A DNA stretch of 64,000 nucleotides from Aporrectodea caliginosa (GCA_020284085.1 JACEVL010000101.1:500543-564542), one strand, 5' to 3'. Counted from the first letter of the stretch, positions 37,585-49,571 are shown. Program-made: numbers and translations. Notes: generated from the letters alone by a model not told the origin.

Positions 37585-40004
37585 TTAACCCTCATGCGAC
37601 CAACTGGGGTCCTGGGGGACCCCAGCGCTGCATAGGCTTGTGCTACTTTTGGGCTATGAGATATTTTTTACGGCATTTTATGAATTTGTCACCTGGATAT
37701 CGCTCACTGTTTACGTCTAGTGAAATCCGGATTTGCTCTTACGGTTATTTTTTAAATAAATAAAATCCAGTGGGGTCCCGGAGGACCCCAGCTTTAGCAG
37801 TGCATTTTAGAGAACTTAACGGTACTGTTTGAACATTTATTATGACAGCGAGAATTGGTCTGGCGCGATACAGTGCAAAAGAAGCACTACGAATAATTCT
37901 TGACGAGAGTGACGACAGCACAGATAATGACAATGACTCAGTTTCAGAGAATGATGATCATGTATCTGAGTACTCTGAACATAGCGATGTGGAAAGTGCA
38001 GATGACGAAGTCGACATAGGTGCGCAATGCCTACCTGCTCCAGCCAACAGTGGTCAAAACAGTAGGCCTATTTCAGTTGGAACAAGAGGTCGTGGTCGTG
38101 GTCTGCGTGGTAGAGGAGTAGGAAGACAGCAAGGTGTTGCAGTTCAAGCAAAATCGGCTTCAGGTCATCTGATGACTGGCAAAAACGGCTTTCTTTGGGA
38201 AACACAGCCACCGGCATCAGGCCGTCGGCGTGTTCAAGATATCATTCGAACACCTGCTGGTGTAACTGCCACATCACGGTGTGACACAATTTTTGATACG
38301 TACCAGCTTTTCTTGACCCCGGAAATTATTGACGGAATTGTTCTTCAGACGAACAGGGAGGCAAGGAGACGAATACGTGCCTGGAATGAACAAAATCCTG
38401 AAAATCAACGCGCTGAATGGAAACCTGTCAATGACAAGGAAATGATTGCGTTCATTGGACTCTGCATACTGGCAGGTGTCTACAGAGGAAATCATGAGCC
38501 ACAGTCAAGCTTGTGGTCTGAGCGTGAAGGCAGGCCAGTTTTTGTTGCAACCATGTCTAGGACACGATTTCGCTGCATCATGAAGTACATGAGATTCGAC
38601 GACAAGGCAACGCGTGATGAAAGGTTGAAACACGACAAACTGGCCGCTTTCCGTGACATATGGACAATGTGTACTGCTCAACTGCCAAAGTTTTTTGTTC
38701 CTGGTCCTGATCTGTGCGTAGATGAGCAGCTTGTGGCTTACCGTGGCAGATGCAACTTCAGGCAGTACATACCATCCAAACCTGCAAAATACGGTATCAA
38801 AATATGGTGGTGCTGCGACGCTGTCACTTCATATCCACTTACTGCGGACATATATCTGGGCAGACAGGAGGGAACTCAGCGTGAGACAGGACAAGGCGCA
38901 AGAGTAGTGAAACAATTGGTATCGCCATGGCGGCACAGTGGCAGGAACGTGGTGGCAGATAACTTTTTTTCATCTGTTGATCTTGCAGAGCAGCTACTTG
39001 CAGATCGAATGACATATGTTGGTACAATTCGTAGCAACAAACCTCAAGTTCCAGAGGCAATGAAGGCCAGGCGTGGGCGCCAGGAATTGAGCTCTTTGTT
39101 TGGATTTCATGACCAACTTACTCTTGTATCGTTTGTTCCTAAACCAGGCAAAGCTGTGTTAGCTATATCCACGCTGCACCACGATGCCACCACTGATGCT
39201 CAGATGAGCAACAAGCCAGAAATAATCCTCCATTACAATGGAACCAAAAGCGGTGTTGACAATATGGATCACCTGGCTACAATGCACACCACAAGAAGAA
39301 AGATTAACCGTTGGCCCATGGTGCTTTTTTCAACATCCTTGACATCGCTGGAATTGCTTCTTACATTCTGTGGGTGGGCAACAACCCAGACTGGCAGACT
39401 TTGAATGCCACACGTCGACGACGTCTGTTTCTGACAGACCTTGGGTATGCCATGGTAACACCTCACATGAAACAACGAGCAATGACTCCTACAATCCAAG
39501 CACCAATCAGAGCTGCGATGAAGAACTGTGGTGTAGAAGCTCAACCCCGTCAACCACACTCAGCTTCAATCTCCAAAGGCTCAAAGGCCAAGGCCAAGCG
39601 TCGGCGATGCTCATTGTGTCAACGCGGTAATGACAAGAAGGCAGCACGTGAATGTACTCTATGCAACCGGCCAGTGTGTGGCGAACACAGTCAGCAGCAA
39701 GCTGTTTGTGATAGCTGCTATTAAAACTATTCAGTACAACTCATGACAATGTTTATTTCAGCAATTAGTTAGGTCATCTTGTCCAGTCTTGACACTCAGT
39801 AAAACACTAATTTTATCTTATCAGACTATTAGATGGTAAGCAATACCCAGGTAAACAATGACAAGTTAGAACTTTAACTTGTAGCAAAATAAAGTGACGT
39901 TTCAACAAGAGCAGAATGCATAAACGTGTGAGTGACAATTGGGGTCCCCGGGACCCCAGTTGGTCATATTAAGGAGTAAAATATGTTGGTCGCATGCGGG
40001 TTAA
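37585..40004 (+). mobile_element. piggyBac transposon, near-complete
   Basis: TTAA at 37585-37588 and 40001-40004. Inverted ends TTAACCCTCATGCGACCAAC and ...GGTCGCATGCGGGTTAA differ at one or two bases. An inner inverted CTGGGGTCC...GGACCCCAG motif is repeated at both ends and again near 37770. It contains a single transposase gene. Confidence 0.93.
37842..39724 (+). pseudogene. piggyBac transposase with one frameshift
   Basis: 37842-39404 and 39311-39724 are two frames of one protein of about 627 residues. An acidic Ser/Asp-rich N-terminus and an RG-rich patch (RGRGRGLRGRG) precede the catalytic domain. The catalytic aspartates are D294 (VDEQLVAYRG), D373 (VADNFFSS) and D473/D476 (SGVDNMDH). 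The C-terminus has the cysteine-rich finger CSLCQRGND...CTLCNRPVCGEH. The frame breaks in the T run at 39325-39330, where six Ts stand and seven would be needed. A single-base loss, or a sequencing or assembly error, would explain it. Confidence 0.9.
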
Positions 40005-40044
40005 ACTATGAAAAACAAAGCTGTCGATTGGGTCGATAGTTTCT

Positions 40045-40145
40045 GTTTGACGACGCTTTGTGATAAAAAAGATGAGTAGGTAACCGTCCACCTTCATCTA
40101 GGCTTTGGACTGGCACCACCTCCGTATGAGCCAGTGGCTAAGATG
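40045..40145 (-). ncRNA. RNA-A copy, complete
   Basis: Minus strand: CTTAGCCACTGGCTC, GTGCCAGTCCAAAGCC, GGTGGACGG, decayed stem, CGTCAAACAG. RNA-B follows at 40162 (order B-A). Confidence 0.5.
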
Positions 40146-40161
40146 AGCTGCCGATTGGATT

Positions 40162-40215
40162 GTTTTTAATGACATTTATAGCATCAAAAGCCGTTGAAGT
40201 CAATATAACTCACCT
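40162..40215 (-). repeat. RNA-B hairpin copy
   Basis: In reverse GTTTTTAATGACATTTATAG then CATCAAAAGCCGTTGAAGTC. Confidence 0.55.
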
Positions 40216-40252
40216 TACGACTTGTTGCAATCACTTATTATGATTTTACGCC

Positions 40253-40298
40253 GTTTATAGACTTATGAATTTGAATGACACCATTTAAAAGGTTTCCA
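40253..40298 (-). promoter_or_regulatory. Degenerate PSE/TATA
   Basis: Minus strand: TGGAAACCTTTTAAATGG, then ATAAG or CTATAAAC. Phase is off by one or more. Confidence 0.3.
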
Positions 40299-40386
40299 TA
40301 TAAAACCTAAAACAGTTTATCAACGTCTTCAAGCATAAAAGGGCGTCGATCTCTATAGGAAAAATTGATTAGAAAATGTATCCATA

Positions 40387-40660
40387 GTTTAACGACATCT
40401 TATGGCAGCAAAGGCTGCTGACGTCGAGAGAAATTATTTTGGCATACCTTATGGCAACGAAGGTCGTTGACGTCGGCAAAAATAATATTGGAAACGTCCG
40501 CCTCAACTATTTATACAATAGACCTACAATGAAAGCCGGACTTTTAAGAATATTCATCGTAAGTTCTTTATTCACGTCTACGCGTTATTCATTTATTTTT
40601 GAAAAGTTCTCACAGCACGTAGGCTATTGCATAAAACGATTTCACATAAAATTTAATTTG
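40387..40660 (-). ncRNA. Two tandem RNA-B hairpins served by P at 40688
   Basis: In reverse, hairpin 1: GTTTAACGACATCTTATGG, CAGCAAAGGCTGCTGACGTC, GAGAGAAATTATTTTGGC. The loop side pairs GCAGC/GCTGC. Hairpin 2 (40446-40490): CCTTATGGCAACGAAGG, TCGTTGACGTCGGC. The RNA-B 5' region (TTCTCACAGCACG...TTGCATAA) is at 40596-40635. About 270 nt if one transcript. Confidence 0.45.
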
Positions 40661-40687
40661 ACTGAGAAATCCATACGGAGTCGCTGA

Positions 40688-40726
40688 ATATATATCGTCA
40701 TTGAAACGATGTTTGAGGTGTCCAAG
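40688..40726 (-). promoter_or_regulatory. PSE/TATA promoter, divergent pair 1 left
   Basis: Minus strand: CTTGGACACCTCAAAC (40711-40726), then TATATAT starting at 40694. Phase is 24. Confidence 0.6.
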
Positions 40727-40731
40727 TTGAA

Positions 40732-40737
40732 TTATAA

Positions 40738-40829
<92 letters not shown>
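40732..40829. repeat. (AAT)n microsatellite
   Basis: Nearly pure; it is the tail of the reversed SINE-2 that follows. Confidence 0.97.
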
Positions 40830-40830
<1 letters not shown>

Positions 40831-41056
40831 CTTTTCTTTAATTAAGCGCCTGACAAACGCACTGCGCTGTACATTTACATGTTATGCAATTGAAACACAA
40901 ATCACAGAAGACATAAATCTTAACTACTAACAGAACTGACAGCCTGCAATACACGGCGCTAATAGCAGCCTACAAAGCATATCCGCCTATGGGAAATATC
41001 TAGAACTCGGTACCTCTCGCTCTCTCTGCCAGTGTGTTATCCAATGCGCAATCGAG
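40831..41056 (-). mobile_element. tRNA-derived SINE-2
   Basis: Reversed: CTTTTCTTTAATTAAGCGCC (3' end) to GAACTCGGTACCTCTCGC (B-box region) and CCAATGCGC (head). Confidence 0.85.
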
Positions 41057-41253
41057 CTCGCGCCCTTACACGCGTGACTTTTTATGTCACGAATTATAAA
41101 GCAAACAATGCAGTAGTTTTGCGTTGCCGGGTCTTTAGCGTCGACCTATTCCTACCCCGCAAACTGCCAATAGAAGGGTTAACGACACCTTACACAAAAT
41201 AGCAATCCACTTGACGTAACTCAAGCAACATCGACTCTTGTTAGGGCGACGTC

Positions 41254-41295
41254 TTCTTGAACACCTTAAAGACTGGGCCATTCGAGGCTATATAT
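41254..41295 (+). promoter_or_regulatory. PSE/TATA promoter, divergent pair 1 right
   Basis: TTCTTGAACACCTTAAAG, CCT at 41264, TATATAT at 41289. Phase is 25. Its upstream flank (GGGTTAACGACACC...GGGCGACGTCTTC) is shared with P at 43253. Confidence 0.65.
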
Positions 41296-41317
41296 TCACA
41301 GAGGCAAATGTTAACAG

Positions 41318-41451
41318 TGAATTGACTTGTCTCATTCTCTAAGGCAGATTTCTATGTTAACTGAATTAAGAATTTATAATTTGAAGTAAATAAAAATAAT
41401 TTCTGTTGACGTAAACGGCCTTTGTAAGTTTGTCATAAGATGTCGTTAAAC
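41318..41451 (+). ncRNA. RNA-B unit served by P at 41254
   Basis: Ends AATAATTTCTGTTGACG, TAAACGGCCTTTGTAAGTTT, GTCATAAGATGTCGTTAAAC (41445-41451), then CCCCAGATCC. A 7-base insertion lies in the loop. About 134 nt. Confidence 0.52.
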
Positions 41452-41491
41452 CCCAGATCCATCAATCCAGGCTGTCTGTTCTGTTAGTTGG

Positions 41492-41720
41492 GGGGGTCCG
41501 GTGGCGCGTTGGATAACATCTGGCGAAGAGTGCGAGAGGTACCGAGTTCGAGCCCCGTTAGGGCGGATTTGCTTTGTAGGCTGCTATTAGTGCCGTGTAT
41601 TACAGGCTGTCTGTTCTGTTAGTAGTTAACTAGTTAAGATTGTTCAATTGCATAACATGTAAATGTACAGCGCAATGCGTTTGTCAGGCGCTAAATTAAA
41701 GAAAAGTTATTATTTTTATT
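41492..41720 (+). mobile_element. tRNA-derived SINE-2, full length
   Basis: GGGGGTCCGGTGGCGCGTTG head, GAGTTCGAGCCCC, TACAGCGCAATGCGTTTGTC 3' end, ATTAAAG tail. A diverged copy of its 3' half continues at 41740-41850. Confidence 0.87.
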
Positions 41721-42125
41721 AGTAGTAGTATATAGTAGTTAAGATTTATGTCTTCTGTCATTTGCGTTCTTGTGAATTCTTTCAATTGCATAATTGTACA
41801 CTGTAACCGGTTGCGGTTTGTCAACCGGATTGTTTCAATAAACGAAATATTATTATTCATCTCTTTTGACTGTAGACTTGTCAAGTCCAACTATCTCACG
41901 AGAAACTCTCGAAGTCACTCCATCCCGATGTTCCTTAATCTAATCTAATCTAATCTAATCCTATTTAATCTCATAACTTCCGTAGCGCCTTTATAACAAT
42001 GCACACGGCATCAGATGAAGCGGATGTCAGCGGAGAGCTGAGATAATAGACCAACAAAATAGACAGAGAGACAGAGACAGAGACAGAGTGATCTTCCGTT
42101 CGTTGAACAGGAAATGGAATGAAAC

Positions 42126-42823
42126 TTAACCCTAGGGCTACCAAGCTTTTTTTGTGACATCGGCTACCTACATCTTTGTCTTATGAAAACCGGAAGTGAT
42201 CAAAATAAATAATAATAATACGCGTAATATGCGTGAAAAACGGCTGAATGGAAGCACTCCCCCTTAGTTTTTGTCTGTAGCGTATTCATTTGTCTTCCTG
42301 AAGAGAGAAACAAAGATACCATTCTTTAGAGGGAATGTAGGGCTTCATTTGCATGCCTACATCTTTTTGTCTTTTGAATACCGGAAGTGATCAAAATAAA
42401 TAATAATACGCGTAATCTGTGTGAAAATGGCTGAATACAGCATTACAATGTAAACCGATATATATGTATGGATATATTATATATATATGTATGGATGTAC
42501 ATTTGTACTATATAAACATGTGTAGGGATGATTGTGTGTCTTTTATACATAGATTAGTTTCAAAACACACATAATCTTATATTTGTTTATCCAAAAAGTA
42601 CAAAATGTACGCAATAATATAAAATATTGCTAATTAATGGGTTCCGTGGTTAAAAGTGATGTAATTTCGAGGTGCATTCACATAATGTACAACTAAATAT
42701 ACCATTCTGTGCAGAAATGAATGCTGAATCCATTGCTGTATTACAAGTTATGATATGTAAAACCAAACACGAAATCCTTGGTAGCCAGTGTTACAAAAAA
42801 AAGCTTGGTAGCCCTAGGGTTAA
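42126..42823. mobile_element. piggyBac-like MITE (TTAACCCTAGGG ends)
   Basis: TTAA at 42126-42129 and 42820-42823; inverted ends CCCTAGGGCTACCAAGCTTT. The interior contains ACCGGAAGTGATCAAAATAA twice and shares about 600 bp with the insertion at 47785-48703. Confidence 0.85.
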
Positions 42824-42983
42824 AATCATTAAAGTCATTTTAAAAAAAAGAGCACGTAAGTGACAGAGAAAAAACGGGAAAAATGGAAAAAGGAACAGGA
42901 AAAAACAGAATTATAATAAAAGAGCCAATAGGCCAAAGACAAATTACAACAATTTTCTGAGTAATTCGATCGATGGATTGAGA

Positions 42984-43015
42984 GTTTGACGACATTATAT
43001 GGCGAAATTGTTAAG
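42984..43015 (-). repeat. RNA-B fragment next to P at 43038
   Basis: In reverse GTTTGACGACATTATATGG, CGAAATTGTTAAG; most of the hairpin is deleted. Confidence 0.4.
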
Positions 43016-43037
43016 TAACTGACATGCAACGTCGATT

Positions 43038-43076
43038 AATATATAGTATCGGAGAAGCAATTTCTAAGGTGTCCAA
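43038..43076 (-). promoter_or_regulatory. PSE/TATA promoter, divergent pair 2 left
   Basis: Minus strand: TTGGACACCTTAGAAA (43061-43076), then TATATATT starting at 43045. Phase is 24. Confidence 0.6.
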
Positions 43077-43252
43077 TTTGATGTCTCCTTTACAATATTA
43101 TTATAAAGTAAAGAATGTAATAATAACACTAGTTTCCAGAGTCACGCGGCCTTCGCATCCTTAATCTAGAGCTAACCTTACCCATCGAAGGGTTAACGAC
43201 ATCTTAGGCTAAATGTCCTCAATAACATACACGTCAACAAGGGCCACGTCTT

Positions 43253-43294
43253 CTTAGACACCTTAAAAATTGTGTTATTCCTGATATATATAAA
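43253..43294 (+). promoter_or_regulatory. PSE/TATA promoter, divergent pair 2 right
   Basis: CTTAGACACCTTAAAAA, CCT at 43261, TATATATAA at 43285. Phase is 24. Confidence 0.68.
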
Positions 43295-43313
43295 CTCAAC
43301 CAAATTTCTATTT

Positions 43314-43422
43314 AGTTAACAAACCCACAGTTTTTTACTCTAACAGTGCCAGTCCAAAGCCAGGATAAAGGAGGACGGCGACGATTATCATGATCTTTTG
43401 TTATCACACAGTGTCGTTAAAC
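43314..43422 (+). ncRNA. RNA-A gene: promoter, 5' end and 3' hairpin all in register
   Basis: About 28 nt after the TATA comes TTAACAAACCCACAG, aligning with the TAACTCCGCCACTG start of the TSD-flanked RNA-A copies. Then CAGTGCCAGTCCAAAGCC, AGGATAAAGGAGGACGGCG, a hairpin with inner TGAT/ATCA and outer GACG.../...TGTC, GTTAAAC (43416-43422), and the tail TGAAACTACTACT. About 109 nt. It is the best candidate source-type gene for RNA-A in the window. Confidence 0.62.
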
Positions 43423-43542
43423 TGAAACTACTACTCTATTTACTTCTCTGTTGACTTCTGTCGTAACCACTCAGTAAATTAAATTTTCAATTTTAACTGA
43501 AACTATATGTTTTTTTAAATCACAATAATTTCTGAAATAGTA

Positions 43543-43784
<242 letters not shown>

Positions 43785-43794
43785 ATATAATGTA

Positions 43795-44345
<551 letters not shown>

Positions 44346-44479
44346 GCAGTTGCAGTAGCAGTAGGTAGCAGCAGCAGTAGTACCCACTAGATGCACCAGT
44401 AGTAGAGTTGTAGAAACAGTAGGTGTAGCAGTAGAAATAGTAGTATTTTTTTATTCTAATAATAATAATTTAAAAATAA

Positions 44480-44615
<136 letters not shown>

Positions 44616-44639
44616 TGCATTTATTCAGAGCCACTATCT

Positions 44640-44765
44640 AATGGCTCAGCATTCTTGGGTGGTGCTTAACAGTTGTGAGTCAAGGTCCCTACACAGTGAC
44701 CGTCTCTGGTAGGAGACTCGAATCTACATGTGTTACGGCTATCCATCGTCTACCGCGTCCCACTA
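44640..44765 (-). mobile_element. SINE-1-like head, diverged
   Basis: Minus strand: GGGACGCGGTAGACGATGG, GTAGATTCGAGTCTCC (B box), GTGTAGGGACC. Confidence 0.6.
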
Positions 44766-44959
44766 AATATGTTCACTAACCTAATTATATATGTGCAATT
44801 CAAGGCGTGTAATAGAGAGTCCTCTATCCAATAGGATACCGTGTCCTGTGAGATACACGTTGGTTGGATTTATGTTTAGAACAGTACAGCTTCAGCTTAT
44901 GGACAAAATGCGAAAACACGGCATTTACTATGGAAAAGCAATTCACATAATGGACCACA

Positions 44960-45007
44960 GTTTAACGGCAGCTTATGACAACACAGGCCGCCGACAAAGA
45001 TTATTTA
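44960..45007 (-). ncRNA. RNA-C unit served by P at 45030
   Basis: Minus strand from the predicted start: ATAAATAATCTTTG, stem GGCGGC/GCTGCC, loop TGTGTTGTC, GTTAAAC, then TGTGGTCC. A predicted RNA of only about 48 nt: Sm-like site plus hairpin. The usual RNA-C 5' end GCTGTAATATGCC lies 5' of the predicted start. Either the start is closer to the TATA or the copy is an insertion beside an older promoter. Confidence 0.5.
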
Positions 45008-45029
45008 TTTTTTGGCATATTACAGCGAC

Positions 45030-45072
45030 AAATATAAAGCATCGGTCAACAACATTTTAAAGGTGTCTAAAT
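45030..45072 (-). promoter_or_regulatory. PSE/TATA promoter
   Basis: Minus strand: CATTTAGACACCTTTAAAA (45054-45072), then TTTATATT starting at 45038. Phase is 25. A poorer copy (ATTTAGAAATCTTTAAAAC, ATATAG) lies at 45168-45202 with phase about 20. Confidence 0.62.
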
Positions 45073-45204
45073 GGAGCACCTAACCAATCGCTTGCATAGC
45101 CTTTCGACTAAATAGCGTCTCTAGAAATTTGAGCGCTCTAATAATTGGATACCGTGTCATAATTATGCCTATATCGGTTGACGTTTTAAAGATTTCTAAA
45201 TGCA

Positions 45205-45640
45205 GCCGTCTGATAATCGGCTATTGCACACCAATATATTATAATTATTTTGAAAACCTCTATCTTCGTCAAGACTTGGCCGGGTGTGCCACGGCTAGAT
45301 GTCTTGGAAAGTCGCTAAATAATTGCTCTAAATTTAATGAACATTATGAAAGAATAAGAAAATTTCAATATAGGCTACCTTATGTAACTGTTTATATATG
45401 TTGAACACCCACAATTCTATGATCCAAGTAGTATAAAGTTCCCTTATTGGAAAATCATGTCGATTTCATCGTGGTTATTAACTTGGATTTGGTGTGCCAT
45501 CGGCCTTGTTCATTAAACTCCAGCGAAGTTACACCATACTTAGCTACAGCACAGTTGACCACACTGCGCTCTAGGCCTACTATACTATTCTATGTCATGC
45601 TATATTATACTATGCAATGTTAAACTATGCTACATTATTC
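45205..45640. other. Unassigned; CTATACTATGC-type degenerate repeats
   Basis: 45570-45645 is an imperfect run of ACTATGCTATATTATACT phrases, continuing after the hAT element. Nothing else recognised. Confidence 0.4.
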
Positions 45641-45645
45641 TATAC

Positions 45646-45926
45646 CAGTGCTGTCCAACCTTTTTGACACCGCGGGCCACCGAAGAAGTAATTTTTGAAG
45701 CCGAGGGTCGCACCAGTCAACTCAAAAGCAACAACATTGTCACATTTATAGAAAATTATTAACTGATAAGCTAAGTTACGAACGAATAGTTATGCAAGTA
45801 GGCCAGTGACTTTGTCTTTTACTTCATTTTAACAGAAATTGGAAATATTTATAGCGAGCTCGGGGGCCACTTAGAATCAGCCCGCGGGCCGCATGCGGCC
45901 CACGGGCCGCGGGTTGGACAGCACTG
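45646..45926. mobile_element. hAT MITE, GC-rich
   Basis: 8-bp TSD TTCTATAC at 45638-45645 and 45927-45934. Ends CAGTGCTGTCCAACC and GGTTGGACAGCACTG, followed inward by CCGCGGGCC blocks. 281 bp. Confidence 0.92.
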
Positions 45927-46088
45927 TTCTATACTATACCATACTATGCTACTGTTGGGTCTACCACTTGTAAATTAATTAATTAGTTTCATTGTTAAGT
46001 AGTTTTGTTTAACCGGAATAATGTTGAAATACGTGAATAAACGTATATAATTATAAACGCATAATCATTAGATTAAGCTTGTATAATT

Positions 46089-46235
<147 letters not shown>

Positions 46236-46594
46236 TACTTGGAAAGATTGATTATTCGAATGATTGATTGATTAATTCTACATTGGAATTTATGATTTAT
46301 TTATTTGTTCAGTTTAATTAATTTCAGCTACATAGTCGTTGTCTTTATTTTGGTATAATATTCCTGAACAATACATTTAAACAATGCCAGTGTTTATGTG
46401 TCGTTTAGGTTTTTCCTTAAATAAGTTGTCGATTCGAACTCTCTACCTTCAGGCGCTCGACTACGATCGATGACAGCGATGTTAGTGACATTGGAAATTC
46501 TTCAATAGAGACGAAGCAATCTCACTGGTCTTAGATACATTGTAGATTTTGATGCCTGATGTTTTGATGCTTACGTTAATTTATATTGCTCATG

Positions 46595-46662
46595 CTTGTT
46601 CACCAGAGTGCTGTTTGGCAGCTGGTTATATTAAAGAATATGCTTACTTACTTACTTAAGAC
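46595..46662 (+). repeat. LINE 3' tail with (TACT)n
   Basis: TTCACCAGAGTGCTGTTTGG, ATTAAAGAATATG, CTTACTTACTTAC. Related tails: 12567, 50636, and 54373 in reverse. Confidence 0.7.
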
Positions 46663-46869
46663 TTTGGCTGAATTGTAATCGTAATCTTTAGCACATAAAC
46701 TGATAGAATTCAATTTCACTATTAGTTGAACAAAACACCACTGTTGTTTATTTTTGTATTATCAGGGTCAGCATTGCCGACAAAACCTGTTTCAACTAGT
46801 CGAAACCTTTCTTCATCAAGCGCTGATCTTATCAAGGTTAATTGAAAGTCTATTGGAAGGCAAAACCCA

Positions 46870-46906
46870 TGTCAACGACCCTGCCAGCCACCAGATGTCG
46901 TTAAAT
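46870..46906 (+). repeat. RNA-D hairpin, plus strand
   Basis: TGTCAACGACCCTGCCAGCC, ACCAGATGTCGTTAAAT. No promoter upstream. Confidence 0.55.
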
Positions 46907-46950
46907 ATCGATATTTCTGCAAATGCTTTTATGTCACACAAATAATAGCA

Positions 46951-49567
46951 ATGAAGGCAGCACCCTATAAGCATCTACTGATAAAATCATGTGAACTAGA
47001 CCCACTGCCCCCTTTTGTAATCAATGACATTTTAGATGACCTTGCTCCCTTTTTGGTTTATCTGTTTAATAGGTCACTCGCTGAGGGCTGTATTCCTCCA
47101 TCTCAGAAACGTGCTCTTGTCTTTCCTTCACTCAAAAAGCCTAACCTTGATACTAATCTCTGCCAAAACTACCGACCAATCTCTAATCTGTCTTTCTTAT
47201 CCGAAACTCTTGAGCGCCTTGTTTCCCTCCAGTTTCTCCCCTATCTTGAACAATCTGGTCTTCTTCCCCCAAATTAGTCAGGTTTCAGGGCTCTTCACTC
47301 TACGGAGACTGCTCTTCTCTCTCTTCTCTCTGAAATCTATTCTGCTGTTGACAGGTCTGAACTCACCCTCCTGGCTCTTTTTGATGTTTCTGCAGCTTTT
47401 GATGTGGTTGACCACAATATTCTTCTTCAGCGTCTTGAAACTTCTTATGGGTTACAGGGCCTTCCCCTTTGTTGGTTTCCGATCTTATTTGTCTGAGCGA
47501 ACCCAAATGATTATCTCGGGTGATTCCAAAACTAATTGGATCCACATCAAATTGGGTGTTCCTCAAGGCTCTGTCCTGGGTCCCCTGCTCTTCATTCTAT
47601 ATACAGCTGACATTCCCTCTCTTTTCCCACTCTCTGGAGCTGCTGGTCATCTCTTTGCAGATGATGTGCAAGCATTTGTTCATGGGTTTCCTTCATCCCA
47701 GATGCACTTAGTTGAGCGTATTCAATCCCTCTCAAATTCTCTTCACTCCTGGATGGCATCAAACCGTCTCTGCCTTAACGCCTCGGGCTACCCAGGGGGG
47801 GTGGTTGCCACCCCCCTAGGTTTTTTTCATCTCAAACTTTTTCCGTATGGAATAAAAATTTGACCTTTTAGGTAGCTGTAGGGGGTTCATTTGCACACGT
47901 TTTGAGGTAAAATGTGAGATGATATCTCACACCGTTCAAAAGTTATACCCAATATACCCGAGGTACCAGGGGGGGGTGGATACCACCCCCTAGATTTTCG
48001 ACTATATCTTATCCGTCATTTAATATTAAGAGACACAAATTATACCATTCTATAGAGGGAATGTGGGGCTACATTTCTATGGTCACTGAGTTGACCTGAG
48101 ACAACCGGAAGTGCTCAAAATAAATTATAATACGCGTAACATGCGTGAAAAATGGCTGAATGGAAGGACTCCCCCTTAGTTTTTTGTCTGTAGCGTATTC
48201 ATTTGTCTTCCTGGAAGAGAAACAAAGACACCATTCTTTAGAGGGAATGAAGGGCTTCATTTGCATACCTACATCTTTGTCTTTTGAATACCGGAAGTGA
48301 TCAAAATAAATAATAATACGCGTAATCTGTGTGAAAATGGCTGAATACAGCGTTATAACGTAAACCGATATATATGTATGGATATATATGTATGGATGTA
48401 CATTTTTACTATATAAACATGTGTAGGGATGATTTTGTGTATCTTTTATACATAGATTAGTTTCAAAACACACATAATCTTATATTTGTTTATCCAAAAG
48501 TACAAAATGTACGCAATAATATACAATATTGCTTATTAATGGGTCCAATTGTTAAAAGTGATGTAATTTCGAGGTGCATTCACATAATGTACAACTAAAT
48601 ACACCATTCTGTGCAGAAATGAATGCTGAATCCAATGCTATATTACAAGTTATGATATGTAAAACCAAACACGAAATCTGGGGGTGGTAACCACCTCCCT
48701 TGGTCACTCCTGGATGGCATCAAACCGTCTCTGCCTTAACGCCTCTAAAACCCAGTTCATTTGGTTTGGCACCCCCCAACAGCTTCTGAAGATTGATTTT
48801 GTTCTCCTCTTGGAAAGTTTCCCGCACTATTCCTTTTCTTCAACTGTACGTGATCTGGGTGTTACGCTAGATAGCTCCCTTTCTTTTAAAGACCATATCT
48901 CTAACCTAACACGTTCTTCTTATTTTCATTTAAGGCGTCTTAGGGCTGTTCGGCGTTCTGTCTCATCTTCTGTTTTCACCACTCTGGTTCATGCTTTCAT
49001 ATGCTCCCGAATTGATTACTGTAATTCTCTTCTCATTGGTCTTCCTAAGGTTCGTCTTTCACCTCTTCAGTCGGTCCTAAATGCTGCCGCCAGATTAGTA
49101 GCACGCCTACCACGGTACTCTCACATTTCTACTTTCATGTTTGAACAACTGCACTGGCTTCCTCTCTCTGCTCGCATTAAATTCAAAATCATCATTCTAG
49201 TCTTCAAGGCACAAAGGGGTCTTGCCCCAAAATATTTAGCTGATGTATTACTCCGGCCTCTTTCAGCCTCCTCCCATCGACCACTACGCTCATCAAACAG
49301 ACTTGAGCTTCTAGTTCCTCATACTAGAGCAGCTATGGCTCAGTCCCGGTCCGTTACCTCAATCGGTCCCTCTCTTTGGAATGCGCTGTCTCCATCTACT
49401 CGCTCTCGAATTCTAGCTAGTAACCTCTCTTCCACCTTTTCTTTTCTCAAAACCTTTTCTTCTCTTTGGCCTTGCGCACTGGGAGCGCCTCTGAATGGTT
49501 CACCCTATGAGAGGCGCTTTATAAATGTTTGAATACAATACAATACAATACAATACAATACAATACA
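46951..49567 (+). pseudogene. CR1/L2-like LINE ORF2, 5'-truncated and interrupted
   Basis: 46951-47277 opens the reverse transcriptase (LCQNYRPISNLSFLSETLERLV). A TAG stop at about 47275 precedes SGFRALHSTETALLSLLSEI. Then come FDVSAAFDVVDH, GVPQGSVLGPLLF and catalytic FADDV (about 47660). An insertion at 47785-48703 splits the frame. 48684-49532 holds the C-terminal block (SRIDYCNSLLIGLPK, LQSVLNAAARL, LHWLPLSARIKFKI). The 3' end GAGGCGCTTTATAAATG plus (ATACA)n matches SINE-1. Confidence 0.87.
47743..48745. mobile_element. 919-bp insertion flanked by 42-bp direct repeats
   Basis: TCACTCCTGGATGGCATC...CGCCTC (42 bp) is present at 47743-47784 and 48704-48745, perfectly duplicated. The insert begins GGGCTACCCAGGGGGGGTGG and ends GGTGGTTACCACC-like when inverted, giving short GGTGGTNNCCACC palindromes at both ends. 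About 600 bp are shared with the piggyBac-like MITE at 42126, but no TTAA is present. The unusually long duplication does not fit piggyBac. Confidence 0.75.
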
Positions 49568-49571
49568 ATCT

